Assembly: GCF_024756275.1 (NCBI RefSeq)
Contig: NZ_JANUGQ010000007.1
Location: 124,001 to 188,000, forward strand
Source: Streptomyces pyxinae
GTDB taxonomy: Bacteria > Actinomycetota > Actinomycetes > Streptomycetales > Streptomycetaceae
Direction of reading: 5' to 3'
Length of the DNA: 64,000 nucleotides
Below, in pieces: positions 48,931 through 62,940 of the stretch (positions within the stretch are counted from its first letter, which is position 1; each line of letters begins with the position of its first letter). Made by a program: the position numbers and the translations under genes. The notes beneath the pieces were generated by a model. The model searched no databases. It saw only the letters and a list, made by a program, of their open reading frames with translations, and was not told the DNA's origin.

Positions 48931-49929
48931 ATGGACCTCCTCAACCAGCCCGTGTCAGCCCCCGTCACCGGCCCGGTGGGCGGCGGCGGGAGCCGGCCCG
49001 GCGACACCCGGCGGGCCCTCGGCGACTTTCTGCGCGCCCGCCGGGAGCGGCTGACGCCCGAGCACATCGGGGTGGCCGCGGGACGCCGCCGGCGGGTGCC
49101 CGGGCTGCGGCGCGAGGAGCTGGCCCAGCGCGCCGGGATCAGCGTGGACTACTACGTGCGTCTGGAGCAGGGCCGGGCCACCGCGCCCTCCCCGGAGGTG
49201 CTCGACGCGCTCGCCGCCGCGCTGGAGCTGGACGCGGCCGAGCGCCGGCACCTCGCCACCCTGGCCGACCTCCGGCGGGCCCCCGCGCCCCGGCTCCCGG
49301 TCGGCCCCCGGCTCCACCGGATCGTCGACGCCCTGGCCCTGCCGGCCTTCGCCACCGACCCGCACACCCGGGTGCGCGCCTGGAACCCCCTGGGCGCCGC
49401 GCTGATGGGCGGTCTCGCGGAACCGGGCCGGCGCGACCCCAACCAGGCCCGGTGGATCTTCCTGGATCCCGCCGCCCGGGAGGTCTTCCCGGACTGGGAG
49501 GCACGCGCCGCCGAGGCGGCGGGCCAGCTCCGGGTGGCCGCCGGCCGCTACCCCGACGACCGGGAACTGGCCGCGCTCATCACCGGACTGTCCGGGCAGA
49601 GCGCCGAGTTCCGGCGGATCTGGGGCGCCGGTGAGGTGACCATGTGCGCCGGGGGCCAGAAACGCGTCCGGCACCCGCTGACCGGGGTGCTGCACCTCGA
49701 CTACGAGACCCTGCACCTGCCGGCCGGCCCCGGCGAGACCGGTCTGGTCGTGCATGTCTTCAGCCCCGCCGATGACAGCCCCGAGTCCCGCGCGCTCGCC
49801 CGCCTCGCCGCCACCCTGCCCCCGCCCGCCGGGCCCGTCCCGGACGCCGGCCGGCCGATGCCTCGCCGGGCGTCCGGGGGAGCCGAGGACTTGATGACCC
49901 GAGGAGCGCAGGACCCGATGCCCCGATGA
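48931..49929 (+). CDS. MmyB-family XRE transcriptional regulator
   Basis: A 332-residue regulator with an N-terminal helix-turn-helix (LGDFLRARRERLTPEHIGVA, RRVPGLRREELAQRAGISVD then YYVRLEQGR) and the C-terminal MmyB ligand-binding domain (PAFATDPHTRVRAWNPLGAA, ARWIFLDPAAREVFPDWE, HPLTGVLHLDYETLHLP). These regulators repress a divergent oxidoreductase gene, as here. The ATG at 48931 lacks an RBS and is 6 nt from a CATACT box. The last 15 residues come from a DNA duplication that copied the region of the next gene's RBS. Confidence 0.9.
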   Translation: MDLLNQPVSAPVTGPVGGGGSRPGDTRRALGDFLRARRERLTPEHIGVAAGRRRRVPGLRREELAQRAGISVDYYVRLEQGRATAPSPEVLDALAAALELDAAERRHLATLADLRRAPAPRLPVGPRLHRIVDALALPAFATDPHTRVRAWNPLGAALMGGLAEPGRRDPNQARWIFLDPAAREVFPDWEARAAEAAGQLRVAAGRYPDDRELAALITGLSGQSAEFRRIWGAGEVTMCAGGQKRVRHPLTGVLHLDYETLHLPAGPGETGLVVHVFSPADDSPESRALARLAATLPPPAGPVPDAGRPMPRRASGGAEDLMTRGAQDPMPR

Positions 49930-49942
49930 CCCGAGGAGCCGA

Positions 49943-50641
49943 ATGACCGCCGTACCCTGTGTCGTTCTCGACATCGGCGGCGTACTGGAGCTCACCCCGG
50001 AGACGGGCTGGACGCGCCGCTGGGAGGACCGGCTGGGCCTGCCGCCGGGCACCGTGAACCAGCGGCTGGGGGACGTCTGGCGGGCGGGGAGCCTCGGCCG
50101 CGTCAGCGAGCACGACGTGGGCCACGCGGTCGCCTCCCGGCTGGGTCTCGGCATGCGCGACTGCGAGGCGTTCATGGACGACCTCTGGACCGAGTATCTC
50201 GGCACGCCGAACGAGGAGCTCATCGACTTCGTACGGGGGCTGCGCGGCCGCTGCCGGCTGGGCATTCTCAGCAACAGCTTCACCGGAGCCCGGGAGCGGG
50301 AGTCGGCGCGGTACGGGTTCGACCGGCTGGTGGACCACATCGTCTACTCGCACGAGCTCGGTGTCGCCAAGCCCGACCCGCGCGCCTACGAGGCCGTGCT
50401 GTCCGCGCTGGACGCCCGCCCCGAGGACTGCCTCTTCATCGACGACGCCCCGGCCTGCGTGGCGGGCGCCGAGGCGCTGGGCATGCGGGGCGGCCTGTTC
50501 GAGGACAACGCCGGGACCATCGCCCGTATCACCCGCCATCTGGACGCGTACGCCACCGGCCCGCGCCCCGTCAGGAGAGACCCAGCAGCCCGGCCAGGTT
50601 TCCGCCGAGCACCCGGTCCCGGAGCTCACCGGGCGGGGTGA
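49943..50641 (+). CDS. HAD-family hydrolase with read-through C-terminus
   Basis: A HAD-superfamily phosphatase-like protein: motif I VVLDIGGVLELT (Asp nucleophile, with Gly in place of the second Asp as in YihX-like members), motif II GILSNSF, motif III Lys in ELGVAKPDPRAYEAVL and motif IV CLFIDDAPACVAGAEALG. Recognisable homology ends near residue 204; about 25 further residues come from reading into an inverted amidohydrolase remnant, so the native stop appears lost. GAGGAG precedes the ATG at 49943. It follows the MmyB gene by 13 nt. Confidence 0.85.
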   Translation: MTAVPCVVLDIGGVLELTPETGWTRRWEDRLGLPPGTVNQRLGDVWRAGSLGRVSEHDVGHAVASRLGLGMRDCEAFMDDLWTEYLGTPNEELIDFVRGLRGRCRLGILSNSFTGARERESARYGFDRLVDHIVYSHELGVAKPDPRAYEAVLSALDARPEDCLFIDDAPACVAGAEALGMRGGLFEDNAGTIARITRHLDAYATGPRPVRRDPAARPGFRRAPGPGAHRAG

Positions 50642-50735
50642 CCCGCTCCACCGTGATGCGGGCGACCACGGGGTCGCCATAAGGGGCGTCCGAGCCGAAG
50701 AACGTACGGGTGGGCAGCTCCCGGACGGCGAGACG
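50571..50735 (-). pseudogene. C-terminal remnant of an amidohydrolase
   Basis: About 50 codons on the minus strand read ELPTRTFFGSDAPYGDPVVA and RDRVLGGNLAGLLGL, the typical end of amidohydrolase_2 family enzymes (FGSDxPYGDP with the metal-site Asp). Everything upstream of this is unrelated sequence and there is no start, so it is a 3' fragment. It overlaps the extended end of the HAD gene. Confidence 0.65.
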
Positions 50736-50822
50736 CACGGCGAAGACCAGGAACAGACGGGTGACGCGGGCGGGGCCGGTGGCGGGAGCACGGCCGGGGG
50801 CGCGGGTCGGGAGCGGGATGGC

Positions 50823-51257
50823 ATGCTGAGGGGCGTGGAACTGGACGACCTGGTACGGCTGCGCCGCGCGCGGGACACCATGGACCGGGAGTACGCGCTT
50901 CCGCTGGACGTGCTGGCGCTGGCGAAGGTCGCCCTCATGTCGCCCGGCCACTTCTCCCGCAGTTTCCGGGCCGCCTACGGGGAGACGCCGTACGCCTATC
51001 TGATGACCCGCCGGATCGAGCGGGCGAAGGCACTGCTGCGGCGCGGCGATCTGAGCGTGACCGAGGTCTGCTTCGCGGTCGGCTGCACCTCGCTGGGCTC
51101 CTTCAGTTCGCGCTTCACCGAGCTGGTCGGGGAGAGCCCCCGTGCCTACCGGGCCCGGTGCCATGAGGCGGGCGAGGCGGTCCCGGCGTGCGTGGCCAAG
51201 GTGTTCACCCGGCCGCTCAGAGCCGGCCGCACGGCCGGGGCCGGTCCAGAGGACTGA
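50823..51257 (+). CDS. Stand-alone AraC-type DNA-binding protein
   Basis: A 144-residue AraC/XylS-type regulator made only of the two helix-turn-helix units (PLDVLALAKVALMSPGHFSR; LSVTEVCFAVGCTSLGSFSS) plus a short tail. It lacks a sensory domain, like SoxS, MarA or Rob fragments. ATG at 50823 follows GGGAGCGGGA. It lies directly after the amidohydrolase remnant and 110 nt before a VOC-family gene, which may be its target. Confidence 0.85.
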   Translation: MLRGVELDDLVRLRRARDTMDREYALPLDVLALAKVALMSPGHFSRSFRAAYGETPYAYLMTRRIERAKALLRRGDLSVTEVCFAVGCTSLGSFSSRFTELVGESPRAYRARCHEAGEAVPACVAKVFTRPLRAGRTAGAGPED

Positions 51258-51367
51258 GCCGGTCCTGGGGGCGGCCGGGTGGCGGGCTGACCGGCCGGCG
51301 GAGCGATCAGGATCATCGATCAGGATCGGAGAAGCGGATCCGGCCGCCGGCTCGTAGCGTCGGGGCC

Positions 51368-51865
51368 ATGGACACGACGCCGGACACCACCCCTGACAGC
51401 ACCACGAACACCACGAACACCACGAACACCACGAACAACGGGGGCCCCACGGACATCAAGCTCGCCCAGTGCTTCATCGCGGTCGACGACCACGACAAGG
51501 CACTCGCCTTCTACTGCGGCGCCCTCGGTCTGGAGGTGCGCAACGACGTGGCGTTCGAGGGGATGCGCTGGGTGACCGTGGGGTCGCCGACGCAGCCGGA
51601 GGTGGAGATCGTCCTCGAACCGCCGCTGGCCGACCCGGGTGCCTCACCCGCCGACCGGAGGACCATGGCGGAGCTGCTGGCCAAGGGCCTGCTGCGCGGG
51701 GTGATCTTCTCCACCGACGACTGCGACGCCACCTTCGAGCGCGTCCGGGCCGCCGGCGGCGAGGTGCTCCAGGAGCCGATCGACCAGCCGTACGGCGTCC
51801 GGGACTGTGCCTTCCGTGATCCGGCCGGCAATATGCTCCGTTTCACCCAGCGCCGCGAGCGGTGA
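51368..51865 (+). CDS. VOC-family (glyoxalase/dioxygenase) protein
   Basis: A 165-residue vicinal-oxygen-chelate protein with the paired beta-alpha-beta modules ([40 protein letters not shown]) and the ending [19 protein letters not shown]. Function may be isomerase, lyase or resistance binding protein. Residues 5-25 are Thr/Asn repeats encoded by four 9-bp CACGAACAC units. TAGCGT ends 7 nt before the ATG at 51368 without an RBS, so it looks leaderless. It is probably linked to the AraC-type gene before it. Confidence 0.85.
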   Translation: MDTTPDTTPDSTTNTTNTTNTTNNGGPTDIKLAQCFIAVDDHDKALAFYCGALGLEVRNDVAFEGMRWVTVGSPTQPEVEIVLEPPLADPGASPADRRTMAELLAKGLLRGVIFSTDDCDATFERVRAAGGEVLQEPIDQPYGVRDCAFRDPAGNMLRFTQRRER

Positions 51866-52008
51866 GCGCCACCCGCGCCGGGGCTCCCGGGCCCCGGCGC
51901 GGATGAGCACACCGGCACCCGGCGGCGCGGGACCGAGCCGGGGGACACCGGTCGTGGCCGCGCGGGCGGCCCGGCCCATCCGGTCCCGCCCACCCGAGGG
52001 GAGACACG

Positions 52009-54447
<2,439 letters not shown>

Positions 54448-54733
54448 CCGGCCCGCCCCCGGGTTACGGGTGCCCCGGCATCCGCCCCGGGGCCGCCGGA
54501 CCGCCCGGCCCGCCCGGCGGAGGCGGGCCCGGGCACTCGCCCCCGCGCGGCCGGGGCGGGCCCGGGCACCCGCACCACGCGGAGCCCCGCGCCCACCGGC
54601 ACGCGCAGGCCCGGACACGCGCCCACCGGGCGGCAGGCCCCGGACACCCGCGTCACACGGGCACCCGGCACGGGCGGGCCCGGGCCTCGCACCACCCCTG
54701 GGCCCCGGGCCCGCGGGCACCCCGGCCCCCGGC

Positions 54734-55606
54734 TCAGCCCCGCTCCGGCTCCACCGGCAGCCACAACTCGGCGTCGGCCTCCTTCCCGTCCGGCGAGAGC
54801 CGGGTGCGGAGGATCTCCGGGCCGGGGCGGCTGCGGTACGGGTTGGCCGGGAACCACTCGGTGAACACGTCCCGCCACAGTTCCTGGACGGCCTCCGGCA
54901 TGGGCCCGGAGGCGGTGAACACGGCCCAGGTGCCGGCCGGGACGGCCAGGGCGGCCGTGCCCTCGGGGGCGTCCCCGGAGGCGGACGTGATCACCCCCTG
55001 GTAGTAGTCGAGTTCGGTGCCCTCGGCGCGGCTCGGGTCCAGATCGTCGCAGACCGCGACGATGCCCCGGGGCTCCTGGTCCGACAGCTCCGCCAGCCGC
55101 TCCGTGGTCTCCGGCGGTATCCCCCGCGTGAAGTCGATGATCGCCTGGTTCGGCCCCCTGTGCACCAGAGGTACCCGGGCCCTGGGACCCACGACGGTGA
55201 ACGCCGCCCGGTCCTCGACGCGATAGCGCATGCTGCTGCTCCCTTCGACGGTGAGACGGAAGGCCAGCCGGGGCTGGGAGACGAGCGCGGCACCGGTACG
55301 GCGGGCCTCGCCCGGACCGACCCCGTGCATCGCGCGGAACGCCCGGGCGAACGACTCGCCCGAGCCGTAGCCGTAGCGCACCGCGATCACCAGCAGCGAC
55401 TCACGTCCGGCGAGCACCTCGGCGCCCGCGACGGTGAGCCGCCGGCGCCGTACGTACTCCGACAGCGGCATCCCCGCCAGGGCGGAGAACATCCGGCGCA
55501 GGTGGTACTCCGAGGTGGCCGCCACCCGCGCCAGCCCGCCCACGTCGACGACCTGGTCGAGATGGCGCTCGATGTGCTCCATCGCCTGGTTGAGCCGCTC
55601 CAGCAC
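54734..55606 (-). CDS. AraC-family regulator with GyrI-like ligand domain
   Basis: A 290-residue regulator: AraC DNA-binding domain at 1-105 (VVDVGGLARVAATSEYHLRR; LLVIAVRYGYGSGESFARAF) fused to a GyrI/BacR-like effector domain (about 125-288: RAAFTVVGPRARVPLVHRGP, AVPAGTWAVFTASGPMPEAV, FPANPYRSRPGPEILR). Such proteins bind hydrophobic drugs. GTG at 55606 has a strong AAGGGGAAGG region upstream. It converges with the UvrA-like gene over 286 bp of GC-rich sequence without a gene. Confidence 0.9.
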   Translation of the reverse strand: MLERLNQAMEHIERHLDQVVDVGGLARVAATSEYHLRRMFSALAGMPLSEYVRRRRLTVAGAEVLAGRESLLVIAVRYGYGSGESFARAFRAMHGVGPGEARRTGAALVSQPRLAFRLTVEGSSSMRYRVEDRAAFTVVGPRARVPLVHRGPNQAIIDFTRGIPPETTERLAELSDQEPRGIVAVCDDLDPSRAEGTELDYYQGVITSASGDAPEGTAALAVPAGTWAVFTASGPMPEAVQELWRDVFTEWFPANPYRSRPGPEILRTRLSPDGKEADAELWLPVEPERG

Positions 55607-55797
55607 CCCTTGGTCCTTCCCCTTCGGTGAGCACCACGCTAGAAAGCCGGCCCCCCGCCGCACCCGACATTCCCTGCCCGATCATGTCGGGTGCCCCCGG
55701 CGGTACCCCGCCGGGGGCACCCGGCGCGGCACCCGGCCGGGCCTCCGGGGGAGCGCCGGAACCGGATCCGGTGGAGCACCCCGGGGAGTGGCTCCGC

Positions 55798-55960
55798 TCA
55801 GGGCTCGCCACAGCCGGCCGGGCCCGTGCACGGCCCGACCGGTCCGTCCGCGTCCCGGGACACCGGTTCGCGGACCCCGCACCCCGCGCACCGGAACAGG
55901 CCGGTCACCCGCTCGTACGCGCACTCATGGCCGCCGGACCCGTCGGCACGGCGGAGTGTC
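55798..55960 (-). other. Possible small zinc-ribbon ORF or remnant
   Basis: An open minus-strand stretch ends with GGHECAYERVTGLFRCAGCG and GPVGPCTGPAGCGEP, with a CxxC and further cysteines unlike random GC-rich translation. No start codon with a ribosome-binding site is found before it. It sits in the 357-bp gap between the AraC-GyrI and MBL genes, the rest of which shows nothing. Confidence 0.3.
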
Positions 55961-55963
55961 CGG

Positions 55964-56746
55964 TCAGGTGGCCAGGTCCAGCCATTCCCCGACGGCCAGC
56001 ACATGGGCGCGCCGTCCGGCGTGCGCGCGCAGTTCGTTCTCCGGGTCGGGGACCTCGGCATAGCCCGCGATCTTGTCCGGCTGCTCCGGCTCGTAGTGGA
56101 TCGGCACCGCGTACCGGGCGTCGAGGATCTCCGCGGCCGCGGCGGCCTGCCTCGGGTCCAGCGCGGCGGGCAGCGGGCTCGGCGGCCGCAGGTGCGGCGC
56201 GTCGACCACGGCGCCGTTGGCGGGCAGGAACGCCGCGTCGAACGGGCTGAACCGGCGCGCGATGAGCCACCAGTAGCCGTGGAACATCGTGTCGCCGCCG
56301 TGGAAGATCCGCTGCCCGTCGGCCTCCACCACCCAGTTCAGCTGCGGGTCGCCCAGTCCGTCGACGGCCGGGACCGCGGTGACGCGGAACGGCCCGATGT
56401 CGTGGGTGGACCAGGCGTCCACGACCTGGACGGCCAGCCGGTGCCGCGCCAGTTCGCTCTCGGCCGGCAGGGTCGTCACGTTGTCCGTGTCGTCGCCGTG
56501 GCCGGGCGCCGGTCGCAGCACCGGCGCCCCCGGCGTCAGTACGTCCGCGAGCGCGGTCGCGTCGGTGTGGTCCCGGTGCAGATGGGTGACCAGCGCGGCG
56601 GCGACCTCCCCGCTCGGCGCTGCCAGCCACTCGCCGGGCTTCCACCCCGTGAACAGCGGTGAGAGGTCCCGCACATAGTCGATCACCAGTCGCCTGCCGC
56701 CCGCCTCGATCTCCAGTCCGGCCCAGCCCAGTCGTCGCACCCGCAT
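55964..56746 (-). CDS. Metallo-beta-lactamase-fold hydrolase
   Basis: A 260-residue MBL-fold protein of the UlaG/YcjG-like branch. The metal motif is THLHRDHTDATAL (HxHxDH), with later ligands in FHGGDTMFHGYW (Asp) and VPIHYEP (His). It likely hydrolyses an ester, lactone or phosphodiester; the substrate is unknown. GAAGGAG precedes the ATG at 56746. It is divergent from a TetR regulator with a palindromic operator between, so it is very probably its target. Confidence 0.88.
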   Translation of the reverse strand: MRVRRLGWAGLEIEAGGRRLVIDYVRDLSPLFTGWKPGEWLAAPSGEVAAALVTHLHRDHTDATALADVLTPGAPVLRPAPGHGDDTDNVTTLPAESELARHRLAVQVVDAWSTHDIGPFRVTAVPAVDGLGDPQLNWVVEADGQRIFHGGDTMFHGYWWLIARRFSPFDAAFLPANGAVVDAPHLRPPSPLPAALDPRQAAAAAEILDARYAVPIHYEPEQPDKIAGYAEVPDPENELRAHAGRRAHVLAVGEWLDLAT

Positions 56747-56778
56747 CGCGCACTCCTTCGTCTCGGTGGCGGCAGAAT

Positions 56779-56826
56779 TTAGCGTACGAACGTTCTCCAA
56801 GTAAATAGCGGACGCTCGTACGCTAA
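56779..56826. promoter_or_regulatory. TetR operator between MBL and tetR
   Basis: TTAGCGTACGA (56779-56789) and its exact complement TCGTACGCTAA (56816-56826) form an 11-bp inverted repeat with a 26-bp spacer. The arms contain CGTACG palindromes, so two dimers may bind side by side over both promoters. Confidence 0.72.
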
Positions 56827-56836
56827 GCTTGCCGTC

Positions 56837-57439
56837 ATGTCACCACGACGCTCGGCAGCCGAGGCGCGGGCCACCAAGGGCCGGATTCTCGGCCGTGCCG
56901 CCGAGATCGCCTCCGAGGAAGGGCTGGACGGCATCACCATCGGCCGGCTCGCCGAGGAGCTGGAGATGAGCAAGTCCGGAGTGCACAAGCACTTCGGCAC
57001 CAAGGAGACACTGCAGATCTCCACGCTGGACAAGGCCTTCGTGGACTTCTGGCACCGGGTGGTCGAACCGGCGCTGGGAGAGCCGCCGGGCCTGCGGCGG
57101 CTGCGCGTGGTGTGCGCCAACTCCGTGGGTTATCTGGAAGCGCCGCTGCTGCCCGGCGGCTGCCTGATGACCGCGGCGCTCACCGAGTACGACGGCCGTC
57201 CCGGCCGGGTCCGCGACGCGGTGGCCGAGGTGTGGTCGCGCTGGCGGGAACAGCTCCGCGCCGACCTGGCCGCGGCGGTGGAGAAGGGTGAACTGCCCGC
57301 CGGGTTCGACATCGACCAGGCGCTGTTCGAGATCGTCGCCGCCGGGCTGGCGCTGAACGCGGCCATGCAGCTCCAGCACGACCGGTCGGCCGCGGGCCGG
57401 GCCCGCCGCGCGATCGACCGGGCCCTGAACCAGTCCTGA
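56837..57439 (+). CDS. TetR-family transcriptional regulator
   Basis: A 200-residue TetR repressor. The helix-turn-helix lies at about 25-60 (ITIGRLAEELEMSKSGVHKH then FGTKETL), followed by a C-terminal ligand domain of the TetR_C type (PGGCLMTAALTEYDGRPGRV). It is divergent from the MBL-fold gene and probably represses both through the inverted repeat at 56779-56826. The inducing ligand is unknown. Confidence 0.92.
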   Translation: MSPRRSAAEARATKGRILGRAAEIASEEGLDGITIGRLAEELEMSKSGVHKHFGTKETLQISTLDKAFVDFWHRVVEPALGEPPGLRRLRVVCANSVGYLEAPLLPGGCLMTAALTEYDGRPGRVRDAVAEVWSRWREQLRADLAAAVEKGELPAGFDIDQALFEIVAAGLALNAAMQLQHDRSAAGRARRAIDRALNQS

Positions 57440-57769
57440 CCGCGCGCCGGACACGGGCCGGCGGCGTCACCGTCGCGGCCACCCCCGCCGCCCGGACGCG
57501 ACCGCCCGCGGCCGCCGACGGCCGCAGACCCGGACAAGCTGCCGCCGGCCCCTCGGCGGGACCCGGGGCATTCCCGTGATCCCGGCCCGGCGCGGAGCCG
57601 GCCGTGAGTACGGGCACCGCGCCACCGGCCTCGGCGCGGACGCGCCGCGCCGCTCCGCTCCCGTCGGGAACTCCGCCGGCGCCGGCCGCCGCCACAACCG
57701 GTTCCGCCGCTCCCTCGGGGATGCGGCATCCGACTACGACCAGTGGGCCGGGGCGATCGCTCGACACCT
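57440..57769. other. 330-bp gap, no gene
   Basis: GC-rich sequence between tetR and the argC promoter. I see no coding feature with codon bias, and no strong hairpin. Confidence 0.5.
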
Positions 57770-60014
<2,245 letters not shown>

Positions 60015-60018
<4 letters not shown>

Positions 60019-61016
60019 CCGCCGCCGGAACCACCCGCAAGCACACCGCGCTTCCCAAGGCGCAGACCCTCATCGAGGCACTGCCCTGGCTCACCCGCCA
60101 CCACGGCAGGACCGTCGTGATCAAATTCGGTGGCAACGCCATGGTCGACGAGGAGCTGAAGGCGGCCTTCGCCCAGGACGTGGTCTTCCTCCGGCACGCC
60201 GGGCTCCGGCCCGTCGTGGTGCACGGCGGCGGCCCCCAGATCAGCGCCCAGCTCGACAAACACGGCCTGGTCAGCGAGTTCAAGGCCGGGCTGCGGGTCA
60301 CCACCCCCGAGGCGATGGACGTCGTACGGATGGTGCTCGCCGGACAGGTCCAGCGCGAGCTGGTCGGGCTGCTCAACGAACACGGCCCGTTCGCCGTCGG
60401 CCTCACCGGCGAGGACGCCCACACCCTCACCGCCACCCGGCACCGGCCACTCGTCGACGGCGAACCGGTCGACATCGGCCGGGTCGGCGAGATCACCGCG
60501 ATCGACACCGGCGCCATCGAGGCCCTGCTCGCGGACGGCCGCATCCCGGTCGTCTCCTCGATCGCCCGCTCCCAGGACGACGGACATGTCTACAACGTCA
60601 ATGCTGATACGGCGGCTGCGGCTCTCGCTGCGGCGCTGGGCGCCGAGACCCTGATGGTCCTCACCGATGTGGAGGGGCTGTACGAGGACTGGCCGCGCAG
60701 CGACGAGGTGATCAGCCGCCTCACCGCCTCCGAGCTGGAGAAACTGCTGCCCGAGCTGTCCAGCGGAATGGTCCCCAAGATGCGCGGCTGCCTCCACGCC
60801 GTCCGCAACGGCGTCACCACCGCCCGGGTCATCGACGGCCGGGTGCAGCACTCCATCCTGCTGGAGATCTTCACCGACGAGGGCATCGGCACCATGGTCG
60901 TCCCCGACGGCCCGCCCGCGGCCGCGCCCGGGCCCGGGCGCGATGTCCCGGCCACGGCTGGTCCCGGAGCCGATGTCCCGGCCACGGCCGCACCCGACGC
61001 ACAGGGGGAAGCATGA
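60015..61016 (+). CDS. argB: N-acetylglutamate kinase
   Basis: A 333-residue kinase: [58 protein letters not shown] and [20 protein letters not shown]. The long N-terminal helix before the fold ([19 protein letters not shown]) is the feature of arginine-sensitive hexameric enzymes, so feedback inhibition is likely. The last 30 residues are a Pro/Ala tail with a repeated DVPATA unit, absent from the usual family end. ATGA overlaps join it to argJ and argD. Confidence 0.96.
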
Positions 61017-62245
61017 CCGCCACCACCGCCTCCGGCGCCGGTACGGAGGCCGGCGGCAACTCCGCGCTGGCCGGGCGCTGGGGAGCCGCCCTGATGGACA
61101 ACTACGGCACCCCCGCGCTCGCGCTCGTACGCGGGGAGGGCGCCACCGTCTGGGACGCCGACGGCACCGCGTACACCGACTTCGTCGGCGGCATCGCGGT
61201 CAACGCCCTCGGCCACGCCCATCCGGCGGTGGTGGCGGCGGTGACCGGCCAGATCCAGCGGCTCGGCCACATCTCCAACCTCTTCACCGCCGAACCCACG
61301 GTCGCCCTCGCGGAGCGGCTGCTCCGGCTCTCCGGCCGGGAGGGACGGGTCTTCTTCTGCAACTCCGGCGCCGAGGCCAATGAGGCGGCCTTCAAGATCG
61401 GCCGGCTGACCGGCCGGACCCGGATGGTCGCCACCACCGGCGGTTTCCACGGCCGCACCATGGGCGCCCTGGCCCTCACCGGGCAGCCCGCCAAACAGCG
61501 GCCGTTCCTGCCGCTGCCCGGCGAGGTCACCCATGTGCCCTACGGCGACACCGACGCCCTGCGCGCGGCCGTCACCGAGGAGACCGCGCTGCTGGTCCTG
61601 GAGCCGATCCAGGGCGAGAGCGGCGTGGTCGTCCCGCCGCCCGGCTACCTCCAGGCCGCCCGGGAGATCACCCGCGCCACCGGCACCCTGCTGGTCCTCG
61701 ACGAGGTGCAGACCGGGATCGGCCGCTGCGGCCACTGGTTCGAGCACCAGGCGCACGGCGTGGAGCCCGATGTGGTCACGCTCGCCAAGGGCCTGGGCGG
61801 CGGCCTGCCGCTCGGCGCCGCGGTCGCCTTCGGCCCGGCCGCCGCGCTGCTCCGCCCCGGCCAGCACGGCACCACCTTCGGCGGCAACCCGGTCGCCTGC
61901 GCCGCCGGGCTCGCCGTCCTGGACACCCTGGGCGCCGACGGGGCGCTCGACCGTGTCAAGCGGCTCGGGGAGAGACTGCGCGCCGGGATCGAGGCCCTGG
62001 ACCACCGGCTGGTCTCCCACGTCCGCGGTGCCGGACTGCTGCTGGGTATCGTGCTCACCGAGCCCCTCGCACCCCAGGTGCAGCAGGCGGCTCAGGACGC
62101 CGGCTTCCTGGTGAACGCGCCCGCCCCCGATGTCGTACGGCTGATGCCGCCGCTGATCATCGGCGATGACGCGGTGGACGCCTTCCTGCGGGCCCTGCCC
62201 GGCGTCCTCAGCAGCGTGGACGGGGAAGCACGAGCCGGAGAATGA
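61013..62245 (+). CDS. argD: Acetylornithine aminotransferase
   Basis: A 410-residue PLP fold-I aminotransferase: [73 protein letters not shown] and the PLP lysine in [15 protein letters not shown]. It converts N-acetylglutamate semialdehyde to N-acetylornithine. The ATG overlaps the argB stop by 4 nt, and argR follows after 10 nt. Confidence 0.96.
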   Translation: MTATTASGAGTEAGGNSALAGRWGAALMDNYGTPALALVRGEGATVWDADGTAYTDFVGGIAVNALGHAHPAVVAAVTGQIQRLGHISNLFTAEPTVALAERLLRLSGREGRVFFCNSGAEANEAAFKIGRLTGRTRMVATTGGFHGRTMGALALTGQPAKQRPFLPLPGEVTHVPYGDTDALRAAVTEETALLVLEPIQGESGVVVPPPGYLQAAREITRATGTLLVLDEVQTGIGRCGHWFEHQAHGVEPDVVTLAKGLGGGLPLGAAVAFGPAAALLRPGQHGTTFGGNPVACAAGLAVLDTLGADGALDRVKRLGERLRAGIEALDHRLVSHVRGAGLLLGIVLTEPLAPQVQQAAQDAGFLVNAPAPDVVRLMPPLIIGDDAVDAFLRALPGVLSSVDGEARAGE

Positions 62246-62255
62246 GACGACGACG

Positions 62256-62846
62256 ATGAGCGAGGCACAGGAGATCGAGCAGACCGGGCGGGCCGAGCGG
62301 ACCGGACAGGCCGAGCAGACCGAGCAGACCGAACACGGGGGGCCGTCCGTGCCGCAGACCCGGATGGCACGCCACCGCCGGATCGTGGACATCCTCAACC
62401 GGCAACCGGTCCGCTCCCAGAGCCAGCTGGCCCGGCTGCTCGCGGACGACGGGCTGAGCGTCACCCAGGCGACGCTCTCCCGCGACCTCGACGAACTGGG
62501 CGCGGTCAAGATCCGCAACACCGGTGGTGAGCTGATCTACGCGGTGCCCAGCGAGGGCGGCTTCCGCACCCCGCAGGCGCCGCTGGGGGAGTCGGCCAAG
62601 GAGGAGCGGATGCGCCGCCTCTCCGGCGAACTGCTGATCTCCGCCGAGGCCTCCGCCAACCTGGTGGTCCTCCGCACCCCGCCCGGCGCGGCCCAGTTCC
62701 TCGCCTCCGCCATCGACCAGGCCGAACTGCACGCCATCCTCGGCACCATCGCGGGCGACGACACCCTGCTGCTCATCTCCCGCGACCCCGCCGGCGGCCA
62801 GGCCCTCGCCGACCACCTCCTCCGCCTGGCCCAGCGGGAGCGGTAG
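62256..62846 (+). CDS. argR: Arginine repressor
   Basis: A 196-residue ArgR. The winged helix lies at about 36-105 ([40 protein letters not shown]); the C-terminal hexamerisation/arginine domain ends with [20 protein letters not shown]. The first 35 residues are an extra Gln/Glu/Thr/Arg tail with TEQTE repeats; an internal ATG (MARHRR) would give the standard length. It should use arginine to bind the ARG boxes before argC and thus repress its own operon. Confidence 0.93.
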   Translation: MSEAQEIEQTGRAERTGQAEQTEQTEHGGPSVPQTRMARHRRIVDILNRQPVRSQSQLARLLADDGLSVTQATLSRDLDELGAVKIRNTGGELIYAVPSEGGFRTPQAPLGESAKEERMRRLSGELLISAEASANLVVLRTPPGAAQFLASAIDQAELHAILGTIAGDDTLLLISRDPAGGQALADHLLRLAQRER

Positions 62847-62940
62847 CGGGGCAGCGGGCCGTACGGGGACGAGCACCGGGCTCGTACGCCCCGGCCCCGG
62901 ACGCGGCCCGGTCCGGCTCCCGGTCCCGGCGGCCGCCCGC

